From NCBI GenBank assembly GCA_018667205.1, contig JABIVN010000359.1:1-10392 (forward strand): a stretch of 10,392 bases of DNA, written 5' to 3'. The notes under the pieces are model-generated. The model saw nothing but the letters and a program-made list of their open reading frames with translations, had not been told where the DNA came from and ran no database searches. Shown piece after piece: positions 1 through 7,353 of the stretch (its first letter is position 1; each line of letters opens with the position of its first letter). Origin of the DNA: Gammaproteobacteria bacterium. Its GTDB lineage: Bacteria > Pseudomonadota > Gammaproteobacteria > Pseudomonadales > Azotimanducaceae. The position numbers and the translations under genes were made by a program.

Positions 1-1
1 C

Positions 2-553
2 GAAATCAATCCCTGCTACGTGTTCCATCCCTTAAATGCGTACGAGGAAGGCAACAAGATTGTAATCGACGTCTGCCGCATGGAAGACACCATGAAGCCC
101 GGTTCAAGTTCACCCCCCATGCTGCACCGCTGGGTGATTGACCAGGACAAAGGCACTGTCACTGAAACCCAGCTTGATGATCGCGTGGTCGATTTCAGCC
201 GGGTTTGCGATACCGTGGTTGGCCTGAAAAACCGCTACGGTTACACGGCCGCATTCTCTCCTGGGGGTCCTTTTGCTGAAGGCTTCGTCAAGTACGACCT
301 TGAGAAAGGCAACTCACAGTTCCACGATCTGAACGGCGGCCAGGGCAGCGAACCCGTGTTCGTTAAAGATCCTGCTGGATCATCTGAAGACGACGGTTGG
401 GTCCTTAGCTATGTTCACCAGCCTGTCACCAACACCAGTGAAATCGTGATCGTTGATTCGCGCTCGTTCGACAAGGAACCCATCGCCAGGATTCATATTC
501 CGGTGCGTGTGCCCGCAGGTTTCCACGGCAATTGGGTTCCGGACGGCTATTAA
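2..553 (+). CDS. Carotenoid oxygenase family protein (RPE65/CCD-like), C-terminal part
   Basis: This is the last 183 codons of a gene that begins left of the window; the reading frame is open from base 2. Two hallmark iron-ligand segments of carotenoid/lignostilbene dioxygenases are visible. The FHPLNAYE segment has its His codon at 26-28, and the FHGNW segment near the end has its His at 524-526; these match the third and fourth of the four His ligands of the family's non-heme Fe(II) centre. Family members cleave a C=C double bond of carotenoids, apocarotenoids or stilbenes with O2 in the cytoplasm. Bacterial members are usually about 450-500 residues, so roughly 60 percent of the protein is missing. 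A GTG at position 20 is in frame but lies inside the conserved motif and is not the start. The next gene follows after 2 bases, suggesting one transcript. The family call is firm; the substrate cannot be read from this part. Confidence 0.9.
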   Translation, partial: EINPCYVFHPLNAYEEGNKIVIDVCRMEDTMKPGSSSPPMLHRWVIDQDKGTVTETQLDDRVVDFSRVCDTVVGLKNRYGYTAAFSPGGPFAEGFVKYDLEKGNSQFHDLNGGQGSEPVFVKDPAGSSEDDGWVLSYVHQPVTNTSEIVIVDSRSFDKEPIARIHIPVRVPAGFHGNWVPDGY

Positions 554-555
554 TC

Positions 556-1383
556 ATGGCTGACAATGCTGAACAAGCAGAACTCTGGAATGGCCGATTG
601 GGCAAGGCATGGGTCAATGTGGAAGATTACATTGACGGTATGATGGCGCCGTTATCAACCGTCGCCCTGGAGGCGGTTAACGCCAAACCCAGTGACCGTA
701 TTATCGATATTGGGTGCGGCTGCGGAACGACATCCTTTTCATTAGGCGCCACCGGCGCTGCTGTTTGGGGTGTCGATATTTCAACGGCGATGATCGATCG
801 CGCCAATGAAAAGGATAACGCTGCCGGTAATGTTGCCTTTTCGGTGGGCGACGCAGCAAGTCAACAATACACCGCTGATCACACGGTGGTGTTTTCCCGG
901 TTTGGGGTCATGTTCTTTGCTGATTCGGTCAAGGCGTTTGCCAATATCAGAAGTGCCCTGGTACCGGGTGGAAGGTTGGTGTTTCTTTGCTGGCAACCAC
1001 CCGCCGCCAATCCCTGGTTGTCTATTGCCGGTGCTGCCTTGCAGCCTTTTCAGCCCGCCGATGCGCCGCCCCTGGACCCAGAAGCGCCTGGGCCTTTTCG
1101 GTTCGGCGTGCCGGAAGATACTCGGAAAGTGCTAAGCAGCGCAGGTTTCGCCAACATCGCCATGCAGCCGGTCGTAAAAGACCTTCACCTGGGTGACACC
1201 ATTGATGAAGTGATGCGGTTCCAGAGCAACGTTGGCCCACTATCCGGTTTGCTTGAAACCCTTGATGAATCGCGGCATGCACAGGCCACCGCCGCCGTGC
1301 GGGATGCCTTTGCTGCAAAAGCAGACAGTAAGGGTATTAACCTTGAAGCAGCCACCTGGCTGGTGACCGCCACCAACGGTTAG
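556..1383 (+). CDS. Class I SAM-dependent methyltransferase (UbiE/Methyltransf_11-25 type)
   Basis: A complete 275-residue cytoplasmic methyltransferase. Motif I is DIGCGCG at residues 51-57. The acidic ribose-binding residue is D74 in VWGVDIS, motif II is GDAA at about 98-101, motif FSRFGVMFF lies at 113-121, and GGRLVFLCWQP at 138-148 is the post-III strand. The N-terminal LWNGRLGKAW and the C-terminal AATWLVTA segments are typical of a common proteobacterial subgroup of unknown substrate. ATG at 556 is chosen because it sits 2 bases after the oxygenase stop; a TTG 24 bases upstream is in frame but would overlap the preceding conserved FHGNW codons and has no better ribosome site. Only a weak GGACGG precedes 556, so translation is probably coupled to the oxygenase. 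The acceptor is unknown; oxygenase-linked small-molecule methylation is an inference. The stop overlaps the stop of the opposite-strand gene. Confidence 0.88.
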   Translation: MADNAEQAELWNGRLGKAWVNVEDYIDGMMAPLSTVALEAVNAKPSDRIIDIGCGCGTTSFSLGATGAAVWGVDISTAMIDRANEKDNAAGNVAFSVGDAASQQYTADHTVVFSRFGVMFFADSVKAFANIRSALVPGGRLVFLCWQPPAANPWLSIAGAALQPFQPADAPPLDPEAPGPFRFGVPEDTRKVLSSAGFANIAMQPVVKDLHLGDTIDEVMRFQSNVGPLSGLLETLDESRHAQATAAVRDAFAAKADSKGINLEAATWLVTATNG

Positions 1384-2603
1384 TCCTCAATCGCGCCATA
1401 AATAATATTCTTGATCTGGCCACGGAAGTTAAACGTGGCCGATGGCATTAGCTGGGTCATGAAAATAACGTACATATCTTCAACAGGGTCTACCCAGAAG
1501 ATTGTTGAAGCCGCGCCGCCCCAGTAGTAGTCACCGGTACCGACAGTGCCTGCCGCCACTTCATCAAGCGTTGACGCGAACCCAAGGCCAAAACCGACAC
1601 CGTCATAGGCTGTTTCAGAAAAAGAGCCCATGGCAATAGAACCAAGATCTACGCCGTTTGGTAAATGATTGCGGTGCATGAGCTTTAAGGTTCGGTCCCC
1701 AATAATCCGCTGACCATCCCGTTGCCCGCCGCCCCGAAGCATTTCGCAGAACCGGCCGTAGTCCGCCGTTGTGCTGGCCAAGCCACCACCCCCCGAAGGA
1801 AACTTGTTTGGTTTTGAATAGTCACTCTTCATGGGATCATCAAGCAGCTTAAGCGTTTTGTCTGCTCGGCGCGCATAGTTAGCGGCAAACCGGCCCAGCT
1901 TGTCATCGGGTACCACGAAGGAAGTATCATTCATGCCAAGGGGGTCAAATATCCGCTCCTGCAGGAACTGCTCAAAGGGCATGCCCGACAGGAACTCCAC
2001 CAGACAACCGCAAACATCGGTTGCCAGCGAGTAGCACCATTGCGTACCCGGGTCGTAACGCAGCGGTACTTTTGACAATTTTTCGGCGAAACTTTTAATC
2101 GTTTCGCCCGGATCACGATTAATACCGATCGTATCGTAGAACTTATCAACAGGGTGGTCCGATGGAAACAGGCCGGTGCCATAAGTCAGGCCCGCGGTAT
2201 GTGAAAGCACGTGGCGCATCGTCATCGGCGACGCAGGCTCGCGAGTTTCCATGTCGTCGCCGTCACCTGCGACCCAGACCCGCTGACCTTTCCACGATGG
2301 AATAAAGCGCGACACCGGATCATTCAACTGAAACCGTCCTTCTTCGAACAGCATCATCAGGGCGATCGACGTAATGGGCTTGGTCATGGAGTAGATGCGA
2401 AAGATTGTGTCTTCCTGCACTGGCTTGTTGCGCTCTATGTCCATCTGCCCAAAGGATCTAAAATAAGCCGGTACGCCGTGCCGAGATACCATCACCTGAC
2501 AACCCGATATCTTGCCCGGGTTGATGTAATTATCCATCAGATGACGGGTAATCGTTTCGAGCCTGTCCGGGTTTAGCCCGGCTTCCTTTGCATTTACGTC
2601 CAT
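1380..2603 (-). CDS. Beta-lactamase-fold serine hydrolase (family VIII-type carboxylesterase)
   Basis: A complete 407-residue protein of the class C beta-lactamase/penicillin-binding-protein fold. The nucleophile motif SxxK is SMTK at residues 72-75, within FRIYSMTKPITS. The second catalytic motif is Y191-S192-L193, matching the Tyr-Ser-x form seen in family VIII esterases rather than the Tyr-Ala-Asn of AmpC. The third motif is WGG at 361-363, where true beta-lactamases have Lys-Thr-Gly; a W-x-G there is typical of family VIII esterases. HTAGLTYG at 135-142 is another family signature. No signal peptide is visible, so it should be cytoplasmic, which also argues against antibiotic resistance. 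The likely reaction is hydrolysis of a short-chain ester or lactone; the substrate is unknown. The start ATG at 2603 has a weak AGG about 11 bases upstream. The gene is convergent with the methyltransferase and divergent from the AsmA-like gene. Confidence 0.9.
   Translation of the reverse strand: MDVNAKEAGLNPDRLETITRHLMDNYINPGKISGCQVMVSRHGVPAYFRSFGQMDIERNKPVQEDTIFRIYSMTKPITSIALMMLFEEGRFQLNDPVSRFIPSWKGQRVWVAGDGDDMETREPASPMTMRHVLSHTAGLTYGTGLFPSDHPVDKFYDTIGINRDPGETIKSFAEKLSKVPLRYDPGTQWCYSLATDVCGCLVEFLSGMPFEQFLQERIFDPLGMNDTSFVVPDDKLGRFAANYARRADKTLKLLDDPMKSDYSKPNKFPSGGGGLASTTADYGRFCEMLRGGGQRDGQRIIGDRTLKLMHRNHLPNGVDLGSIAMGSFSETAYDGVGFGLGFASTLDEVAAGTVGTGDYYWGGAASTIFWVDPVEDMYVIFMTQLMPSATFNFRGQIKNIIYGAIED
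1418..1440. terminator. Perfect 7-bp inverted repeat near the convergent gene ends
   Basis: GGCCACG (1418-1424) and CGTGGCC (1434-1440) are perfect complements separated by 9 bases. They lie inside the last codons of the esterase gene and 35 bases past the methyltransferase stop. Because these two convergent genes leave no intergenic space, a terminator for either would have to lie inside the other gene. No run of T follows on either strand (the minus side is only AT-rich), so a classical intrinsic terminator is not shown. Confidence 0.22.
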
Positions 2604-2631
2604 CGGTTCAACCTGTTTCGGTGTTTATTTG

Positions 2632-2649
2632 GCAGCCTAAAGAGGCTGC
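2632..2649 (-). promoter_or_regulatory. Hairpin in the presumed 5' leader of the esterase gene
   Basis: GCAGCC (2632-2637) pairs perfectly with GGCTGC (2644-2649) over a 6-base loop. It lies in the 236-base divergent gap, 28 bases upstream of the esterase start, and ahead of the AsmA-like gene on the other strand. A second small inverted repeat, GCCAG/CTGGC at 2687-2700, is nearby. Neither has a T tract typical of termination. A TATAAA at 2740-2745 could be a -10 element for the plus-strand gene, but no matching -35 is seen. A role in mRNA stability or regulator binding is only possible. Confidence 0.2.
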
Positions 2650-2839
2650 AGATGATTTAAACGACATTGCACCATTAAAACACAACGCCAGAACACTGGC
2701 TTTCCCTACTACTGCAACGATGTGAGCGTATCAAACCGATATAAATAGCTGTCTGTATCGACACCGGGCCCTTAACCTGACACCCTGCGCATCTGTCCTT
2801 TCCTATTCGTCATCACCTGTCTATGCCACTAGCGTCACA

Positions 2840-5800
2840 ATGAAACGTATTAGCCCCCGGATAATGCTTACAGGGCTGTTTACCGCAATCGTGCTGACCC
2901 TGATTTGGCTTGCGTTTGCTGCCCGCGTCTACATTGTCGAGACCACCATTTCACTATTAATGGATCGCAAGGTCACGATTGATAACGTCCTCGATATCGA
3001 ATTAGGTCGTTTGTCAGGTGTCACTCTGCAGGGTGTTCATATGGGCCATTCAGACCCGCGCCTTCAGGCTGAGTCTGCTGCTATCGAGACTATGCCCATC
3101 GAGGCTCTTTCTATCGGGTCTATCTCTATCCAGATAAACATCAGTGACTGGCTTTTCGCTAACAAGATTAACCTAACCCAACTGGTGCTCAGCAACGCTG
3201 ACCTTCAAATCAAGTCCGCCAACCAAGCTAACGCAGCCTCGGGAAACCCTGTTATCCCGCTGCAGTTTTCTGTTAACAATGTAACGATTAGCTATGCCGA
3301 CGAGGATCAGCATTGGCGCGCGCACATTGTTTCGTGCACCGGTAACAGACACTCAAATAGCAGTAACGCCAACCTGAACTGCACCGGTGAACTCGACAAC
3401 GAGTCTTTCCGCGTGGTCGGAACCTATGGCTTGCCGGATGAATTAGGCACCAAGGAACCCCTTGATATTAAGGCAGATTGGGGCAATTTCGCACTAACCG
3501 CCAAGGGCAAACTCGACTCCCTGCTTAACCTAGAGGGCGCCACCTTAGACCTAACGCTAGCCTCTAACGATGCTTACCCCCTGTTAAACCTGTTAGGTGC
3601 CCACAAGGTCAAGGACCGCAAGATCACGGTCAACGCCCGAATTGAAAACCACCCTGGCAACGACAGCTCTGAATTCAACATAGACGGCCTTGTCGCGGGG
3701 CTCAACGTCCAGATGCAGGGCACAACGCAAAATCTTCAGACGCTTGATTCAGTCGCCGCCAGCTTTCGTATTAAGGGTCCTTCACTGCAAGACGCCGGGG
3801 CAATATTCAACGACCTCCGCCTGGCACCCAAACCCTTTCTAGCGTCAGGCCAGTTTTTACTCAACGGCCCTAGACTGGAGATACCAGAGCTGAACTTAGA
3901 GCTCCAGCAAGGGACACTAACAATTTCCGCTACGCTTCCAGAACTGCCCAGCACCAAGGACCTTCAATTACGAGTGGAGGGCAAACAATTTAAGCCCAAC
4001 TTTCTTGAGACCATCACCGCAAGTTGTGATCTAACAACCGAACCGCTCGACCTTATCGCCGAAATAAAGCCGTTGGGTGACATTCAGAAAGTTTTCATTG
4101 AGACCACAAACTCAACATTGCAGCTCAATGCAACCGGTACCATAGAAGTCTCGTCGAGTGATATTAACCTGCAGGCTTCCGCTCAGGGCACAACTATGGC
4201 GGCCCTTGGGCACTGCTTAGACATCAGGTTGCCGGACCTTCCTGTCAGCGCCGCTGCCAACCTTACATGGAAAGGGAATGTCATCACGCTCCGCGAAATA
4301 CACATAGATTCAACCGTTATCGGCATCAACGGGCAGGCCGATATTAACCTGTCACCTGAAATCACCTTTAGCACAACCTTAGGCGCAAAGGTTCCAAACG
4401 CGCGTCGTCTGATTAATGGCCTGTTGGAAAACCCGGGGGCCGTCAGGGCTTTTCCGTTTGAGTCTTCGCTGTCGATAGATGGCTCTGAAAACAGGCTTAG
4501 GCTAAAACACTTCAAGTTCAACGCCGGCGAACATACCGGCCACGCCAGTGGCATTATCGGTGAAATGTCAACGCTGCAGGGCCTTGATCTTGAATTAACA
4601 TTCAACGGCACCGATCTGCAATATCTGTTTGAAGACGCGCAACGCAAGACCCAGGAGGTGCTACCCTATTCACTTAGCACCAGGCTCAAAAACCAGCGGA
4701 GTACCTGGTTAATTGACGAACTGGATGCAACAGTCGCAGATTCCACGGTAAGTTTTTCAGCCCGTATCACCGATGCACCGCAATATGTTGGCTCAGCACT
4801 GCAGCTTCGCGCTGATGGTAAAAACATAGAAAATTTGATCGGACACTGGGCAGCATACCCACTACCGCCGTTACCCTATGCCATCGCCGTGGATGCGGAA
4901 TTCGCCAAAGAGCACGTGCACTTCAAGAACCTTGACGCGACCGTTGGAGAACATCAGCTCACGGGCAATTTGTTCGTGGACAAGCCACCCAATTACAGTA
5001 AAACCAGCGGTAATATTGTACTAAACGGCCCCAGCATCAATGAGCTTGTAGGCTTTTTCGGTGTAGAGCACGCGTTTCTAGAGCGCAGTTACCTGGGATC
5101 ATTCGAGCTTGAGGGCAACCTAAAGGCACTGGTGATGCGCGACCTAGCAATAACGATCGGTGAATCTGACCTGACTGGGCAGGGTACGTTGCAAAACACC
5201 CAGCCACCGACCTTCGAACTGGATCTCAAATCCAGAGCACTGTACCTGCCATTGTTTGCCCCGGGTCTCCTTGCCGAAGAAACGACAGACGCACCCGCGT
5301 CAAACGAGGCCTCTATTTTTTCATCAACCGTTCTACCAGCTGGCTGGCTCAATATGGCGGAAGGCAACTTGAAGTACAAAGCCGACAGCGTCTGGACTTC
5401 CGCCGATTACACCACTAGCTTCGACATGGAACTAGCACTTCTAGCGGGTGAACTTAAAACCAATGGCTTCAAATGGGACGGGGCAAATTCCGCCGGGCAG
5501 CTCGATTTGACGGTAAATAGAACGCAAGAGCAGTTAAGTATCGGGTTAGACGTAACCAGCTCTCGCCTACCGATCATGTGGTTGTTTTCGGGCGAGACAA
5601 TGCTGTCTGATGACACTTTTTTTCAGGCCAATTTTGATAGTCAAGGTGCCAGTGTGAAATCACTGGTGGGTAATCTGAACGGCGCAATCATGTTCAAAGG
5701 TGGCCCGGGAAGGATAGCAGGAAGATCGCTGGACATCCTATTCGGCGACTTTCTTCAAACAGTGTCACGCAAACTTTCCCCCAGACAAACCGAAAGAACC

Positions 5801-6214
5801 ACCAACGTGGCATGCTCCGGGGGCGGGATTATGTTCCAAAACGGTCTGGGAACGCTAAAACCAGGCCTTGTCATGCGCACCACGAAGGTAGATCTATTCG
5901 CCAACGGGACTGTGGATCTAAAAACAGAAACAGCTGACCTGAGGCTGATGACAACGCCTAGAACCGGTATCGGAATTAGTCCTGCTAGTGTGCTCGCGCC
6001 ACGCCTTACCGTAAAAGGCAGTCTGGCGAATCCAAACTTTTCCGTCGACTCAAGGAGCAGCGCGCTATCGACTTATACCGCTTTTATTTCCGGTGGCGCA
6101 TCGGTGGTTGCGAGGGGTTTATGGGACAGAGTCACCCGTAACTCAGACCCCTGCGACAACCTATACAAACTGGCAATAGGCACGCTAAGACCCGACCAGG
6201 CCCCGCCTAAATAG
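2840..6214 (+). CDS. AsmA-family envelope protein (large, inner-membrane anchored)
   Basis: A complete 1124-residue protein. Residues 1-8 are basic, and residues about 9-28 form one hydrophobic segment, so the bulk should face the periplasm. Residues about 40-900 are dominated by short alternating polar/hydrophobic strands such as LTGNLFVDK and LDLELTFNGTDL, the beta-groove pattern of AsmA/YhdP/TamB-like proteins. The stretch about 930-1075 is an AsmA-like C-terminal region: a conserved-type Cys at 992, a GLVMRTTKVDLFANGTVDL strand pair, DLRLMTTPR, and PRLTVKGSLANPNFSVD. The tail GLWDRVTRNSDPC also fits this family. Known members help move phospholipid to, or maintain, the outer membrane; that role here is inferred from family. 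Its size lies between YdbH (about 880) and YhdP/TamB (about 1260). No clear Shine-Dalgarno precedes the ATG, and no upstream in-frame start is better. It stands alone, divergent from the esterase. Leucine codons CTA and TTA look more frequent than in neighbours by eye. Confidence 0.85.
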   Translation: MKRISPRIMLTGLFTAIVLTLIWLAFAARVYIVETTISLLMDRKVTIDNVLDIELGRLSGVTLQGVHMGHSDPRLQAESAAIETMPIEALSIGSISIQINISDWLFANKINLTQLVLSNADLQIKSANQANAASGNPVIPLQFSVNNVTISYADEDQHWRAHIVSCTGNRHSNSSNANLNCTGELDNESFRVVGTYGLPDELGTKEPLDIKADWGNFALTAKGKLDSLLNLEGATLDLTLASNDAYPLLNLLGAHKVKDRKITVNARIENHPGNDSSEFNIDGLVAGLNVQMQGTTQNLQTLDSVAASFRIKGPSLQDAGAIFNDLRLAPKPFLASGQFLLNGPRLEIPELNLELQQGTLTISATLPELPSTKDLQLRVEGKQFKPNFLETITASCDLTTEPLDLIAEIKPLGDIQKVFIETTNSTLQLNATGTIEVSSSDINLQASAQGTTMAALGHCLDIRLPDLPVSAAANLTWKGNVITLREIHIDSTVIGINGQADINLSPEITFSTTLGAKVPNARRLINGLLENPGAVRAFPFESSLSIDGSENRLRLKHFKFNAGEHTGHASGIIGEMSTLQGLDLELTFNGTDLQYLFEDAQRKTQEVLPYSLSTRLKNQRSTWLIDELDATVADSTVSFSARITDAPQYVGSALQLRADGKNIENLIGHWAAYPLPPLPYAIAVDAEFAKEHVHFKNLDATVGEHQLTGNLFVDKPPNYSKTSGNIVLNGPSINELVGFFGVEHAFLERSYLGSFELEGNLKALVMRDLAITIGESDLTGQGTLQNTQPPTFELDLKSRALYLPLFAPGLLAEETTDAPASNEASIFSSTVLPAGWLNMAEGNLKYKADSVWTSADYTTSFDMELALLAGELKTNGFKWDGANSAGQLDLTVNRTQEQLSIGLDVTSSRLPIMWLFSGETMLSDDTFFQANFDSQGASVKSLVGNLNGAIMFKGGPGRIAGRSLDILFGDFLQTVSRKLSPRQTERTTNVACSGGGIMFQNGLGTLKPGLVMRTTKVDLFANGTVDLKTETADLRLMTTPRTGIGISPASVLAPRLTVKGSLANPNFSVDSRSSALSTYTAFISGGASVVARGLWDRVTRNSDPCDNLYKLAIGTLRPDQAPPK

Positions 6215-6225
6215 CGCTATCCGCT

Positions 6226-6247
6226 AACCTACGGCCGCCGCTAGGTT
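6226..6247. terminator. Inverted repeat between convergent genes, possible bidirectional stop
   Basis: AACCTA (6226-6231) and TAGGTT (6242-6247) are perfect complements around a 10-base GC-rich loop. The right arm covers the stop codon of the minus-strand SDR, and the hairpin sits in or next to the 26-base gap after the AsmA-like stop at 6214. A smaller competing hairpin, TAGCG/CGCTA (6212-6226), overlaps the left arm. Neither is followed by a T run, so termination is inferred mainly from position. Confidence 0.28.
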
Positions 6248-6993
6248 CCGCCCGTCACAAAAAGACATTGGCCCGTGACCCAACTGGAGGCAGGCGACGC
6301 CATAAACACGACGGCATGACCAATATCATCCGGCGTTCCCAGCCTGGCCAGCGGTACACCAATAATTTTTTCAACGGCCGCACCTTCAGGAAAGTTAGTT
6401 GATTCGTTGAAATTTTTCGTGGGAACAGGCCCTGGGGCCACCGCATTCACCCTGATTTTGGGGGCAAGCTCCAATGCAAAGGTCTGCGTCAGGCTGTTAA
6501 CAGCCGCTTTGGACGCACCATAGGGACCGTTCTTCACACTGCCTTGGGATTTCGCAGAACTGGAGGAAATATTAATAATAGCCCCCTCATCCATATTGTT
6601 GGCAGCAACCTGGCAGGCAATAAACACCGCCTTAAGGTTCAGGTCTAACTGAGCGTCCCAGCGATCTTCTGGCGTCTTAGTCAGGTACCGCGGTGTTGCA
6701 TCTGGCAAACCCCCTGCATTGTTAACCCAGACATCAATGCCACCCCCGGCAACTGCCTGGGCAGCAAGATCTTCAAGCTCTACCGTCTTCGTCACATCGA
6801 CAACGACCTTGGTGACCTGCCGACCAAGCGCTTCAATTTCAATGGCCAGGCTGTCAAGGTCTTCTTGGGTCCTCGAGCTGATCACAAGGTCTGCGCCCGC
6901 TCTTGCCAGCTGCAAAGAAATACCGCGACCAATACCTTTACCTGCGCCAGTCACTACCGCGCGTTTACCATCCAACCTAAACGGATCCGACAT
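6241..6993 (-). CDS. Short-chain dehydrogenase/reductase (classical SDR), probably NADP(H)-type
   Basis: A complete 250-residue classical SDR, the usual length. The cofactor-binding motif TGAGKGIG is at 15-22 and NNAG at 91-94. The catalytic set is complete: N119 in LNLKA, Ser at about 144-145 in INISSSS, and Y158-x-x-x-K162 in YGASK; the VAPGPVPT segment follows. Strand beta-2 ends in SSR (R41) rather than Asp, which in this family usually indicates NADP(H). The protein ends right after the VTGGT motif, so the C-terminal tail is short. The reaction is oxidation of an alcohol or reduction of a carbonyl; the substrate cannot be told. The start at 6993 is supported by GAGGG at a 6-base spacing. 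The gene is convergent with the AsmA-like gene and followed on its 5' side by a 360-base gap, so it is probably transcribed on its own. Confidence 0.93.
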   Translation of the reverse strand: MSDPFRLDGKRAVVTGAGKGIGRGISLQLARAGADLVISSRTQEDLDSLAIEIEALGRQVTKVVVDVTKTVELEDLAAQAVAGGGIDVWVNNAGGLPDATPRYLTKTPEDRWDAQLDLNLKAVFIACQVAANNMDEGAIINISSSSAKSQGSVKNGPYGASKAAVNSLTQTFALELAPKIRVNAVAPGPVPTKNFNESTNFPEGAAVEKIIGVPLARLGTPDDIGHAVVFMASPASSWVTGQCLFVTGGT

Positions 6994-6999
6994 TTTTAA

Positions 7000-7004
7000 C
7001 CCTC
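7000..7004 (-). promoter_or_regulatory. Shine-Dalgarno for the SDR starting at 6993
   Basis: On the minus strand GAGGG lies 6 bases before the ATG, with an A/T-rich spacer. This fixes the start of the SDR at 6993. Confidence 0.75.
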
Positions 7005-7292
7005 AATTCGATCAATAGAAAAGACTAGAATACTGGCATGCCGACATAAACGGAACACCAGATTCGGCATCGCTCGATCAATCTGAAGCCCCTTGCTGTC
7101 ACACAGCTGAATTCCGCTGATGCGCCACCCAATGGTTCTACGCGGTTCGCACTTCGGATACCCGGTATACGAACGTCGGAGCAGTTAAACAACAACTTTA
7201 TAAAGGGGCTTAGCGAAAACGGGTTGAGCTTTACAAGTTAATTATCCGCTTTACAGAACCGCTGGCTTACTCAGCCTCTCCCGATACGTTAG

Positions 7293-7315
7293 AAAAGCCA
7301 ACCAAGGCCCGCCTT
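7293..7315 (-). terminator. Possible weak terminator of the second SDR gene
   Basis: Read on the minus strand, AAGGC and GCCTT form a short stem (7304-7315, 2-base loop, extendable by G-U pairs), followed a few bases on by TTTT (7293-7296). It lies about 38 bases past the SDR stop. The stem is short and the T run is displaced, so the call is tentative. Confidence 0.22.
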
Positions 7316-7353
7316 AACGCCGAAAAAAACGTTACTATCACGGACCTCATTTG

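Larger units (their letters stand above)
6994..7353. other. 360-base gene-free stretch between the two SDR genes
   Basis: No coding region with family features was found on either strand. It holds the ribosome site of the left SDR and, beyond it, presumably that gene's promoter; a TATTCT on the minus strand (rev. comp. of about 7026-7031) is the best -10 guess but has no convincing -35. Other structure: a direct repeat of TCGATCAAT at 7008-7016 and 7074-7082, a 10-base palindrome CTTTATAAAG at 7196-7205, and a possible terminator of the right SDR at about 7293-7315. No tRNA or known riboswitch pattern is recognised. The length is enough for a small RNA or the remains of a lost gene, but nothing positive supports either. 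Confidence 0.5.

Noticed and set aside
532..555. In-frame TTG start 24 bases upstream of the methyltransferase ATG
   Set aside because: It would lie inside the conserved FHGNW end of the oxygenase, has no better ribosome site, and the family N-terminus aligns with ATG 556.
2211..2576. Plus-strand ORF of 121 codons opposite the esterase gene
   Set aside because: It lies wholly within the esterase coding region on the other strand, has no family features and no ribosome site.
1380..2603. Antibiotic-resistance beta-lactamase
   Set aside because: Tyr-Ser-Leu and Trp-Gly-Gly replace the Tyr-Ala-Asn and Lys-Thr-Gly motifs, and no signal peptide is visible; an esterase is more likely.
4183..4647. 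Minus-strand ORF of 154 codons inside the AsmA-like gene
   Set aside because: Shadow of the long plus-strand frame; Ser/Arg-rich translation with no recognisable domain.
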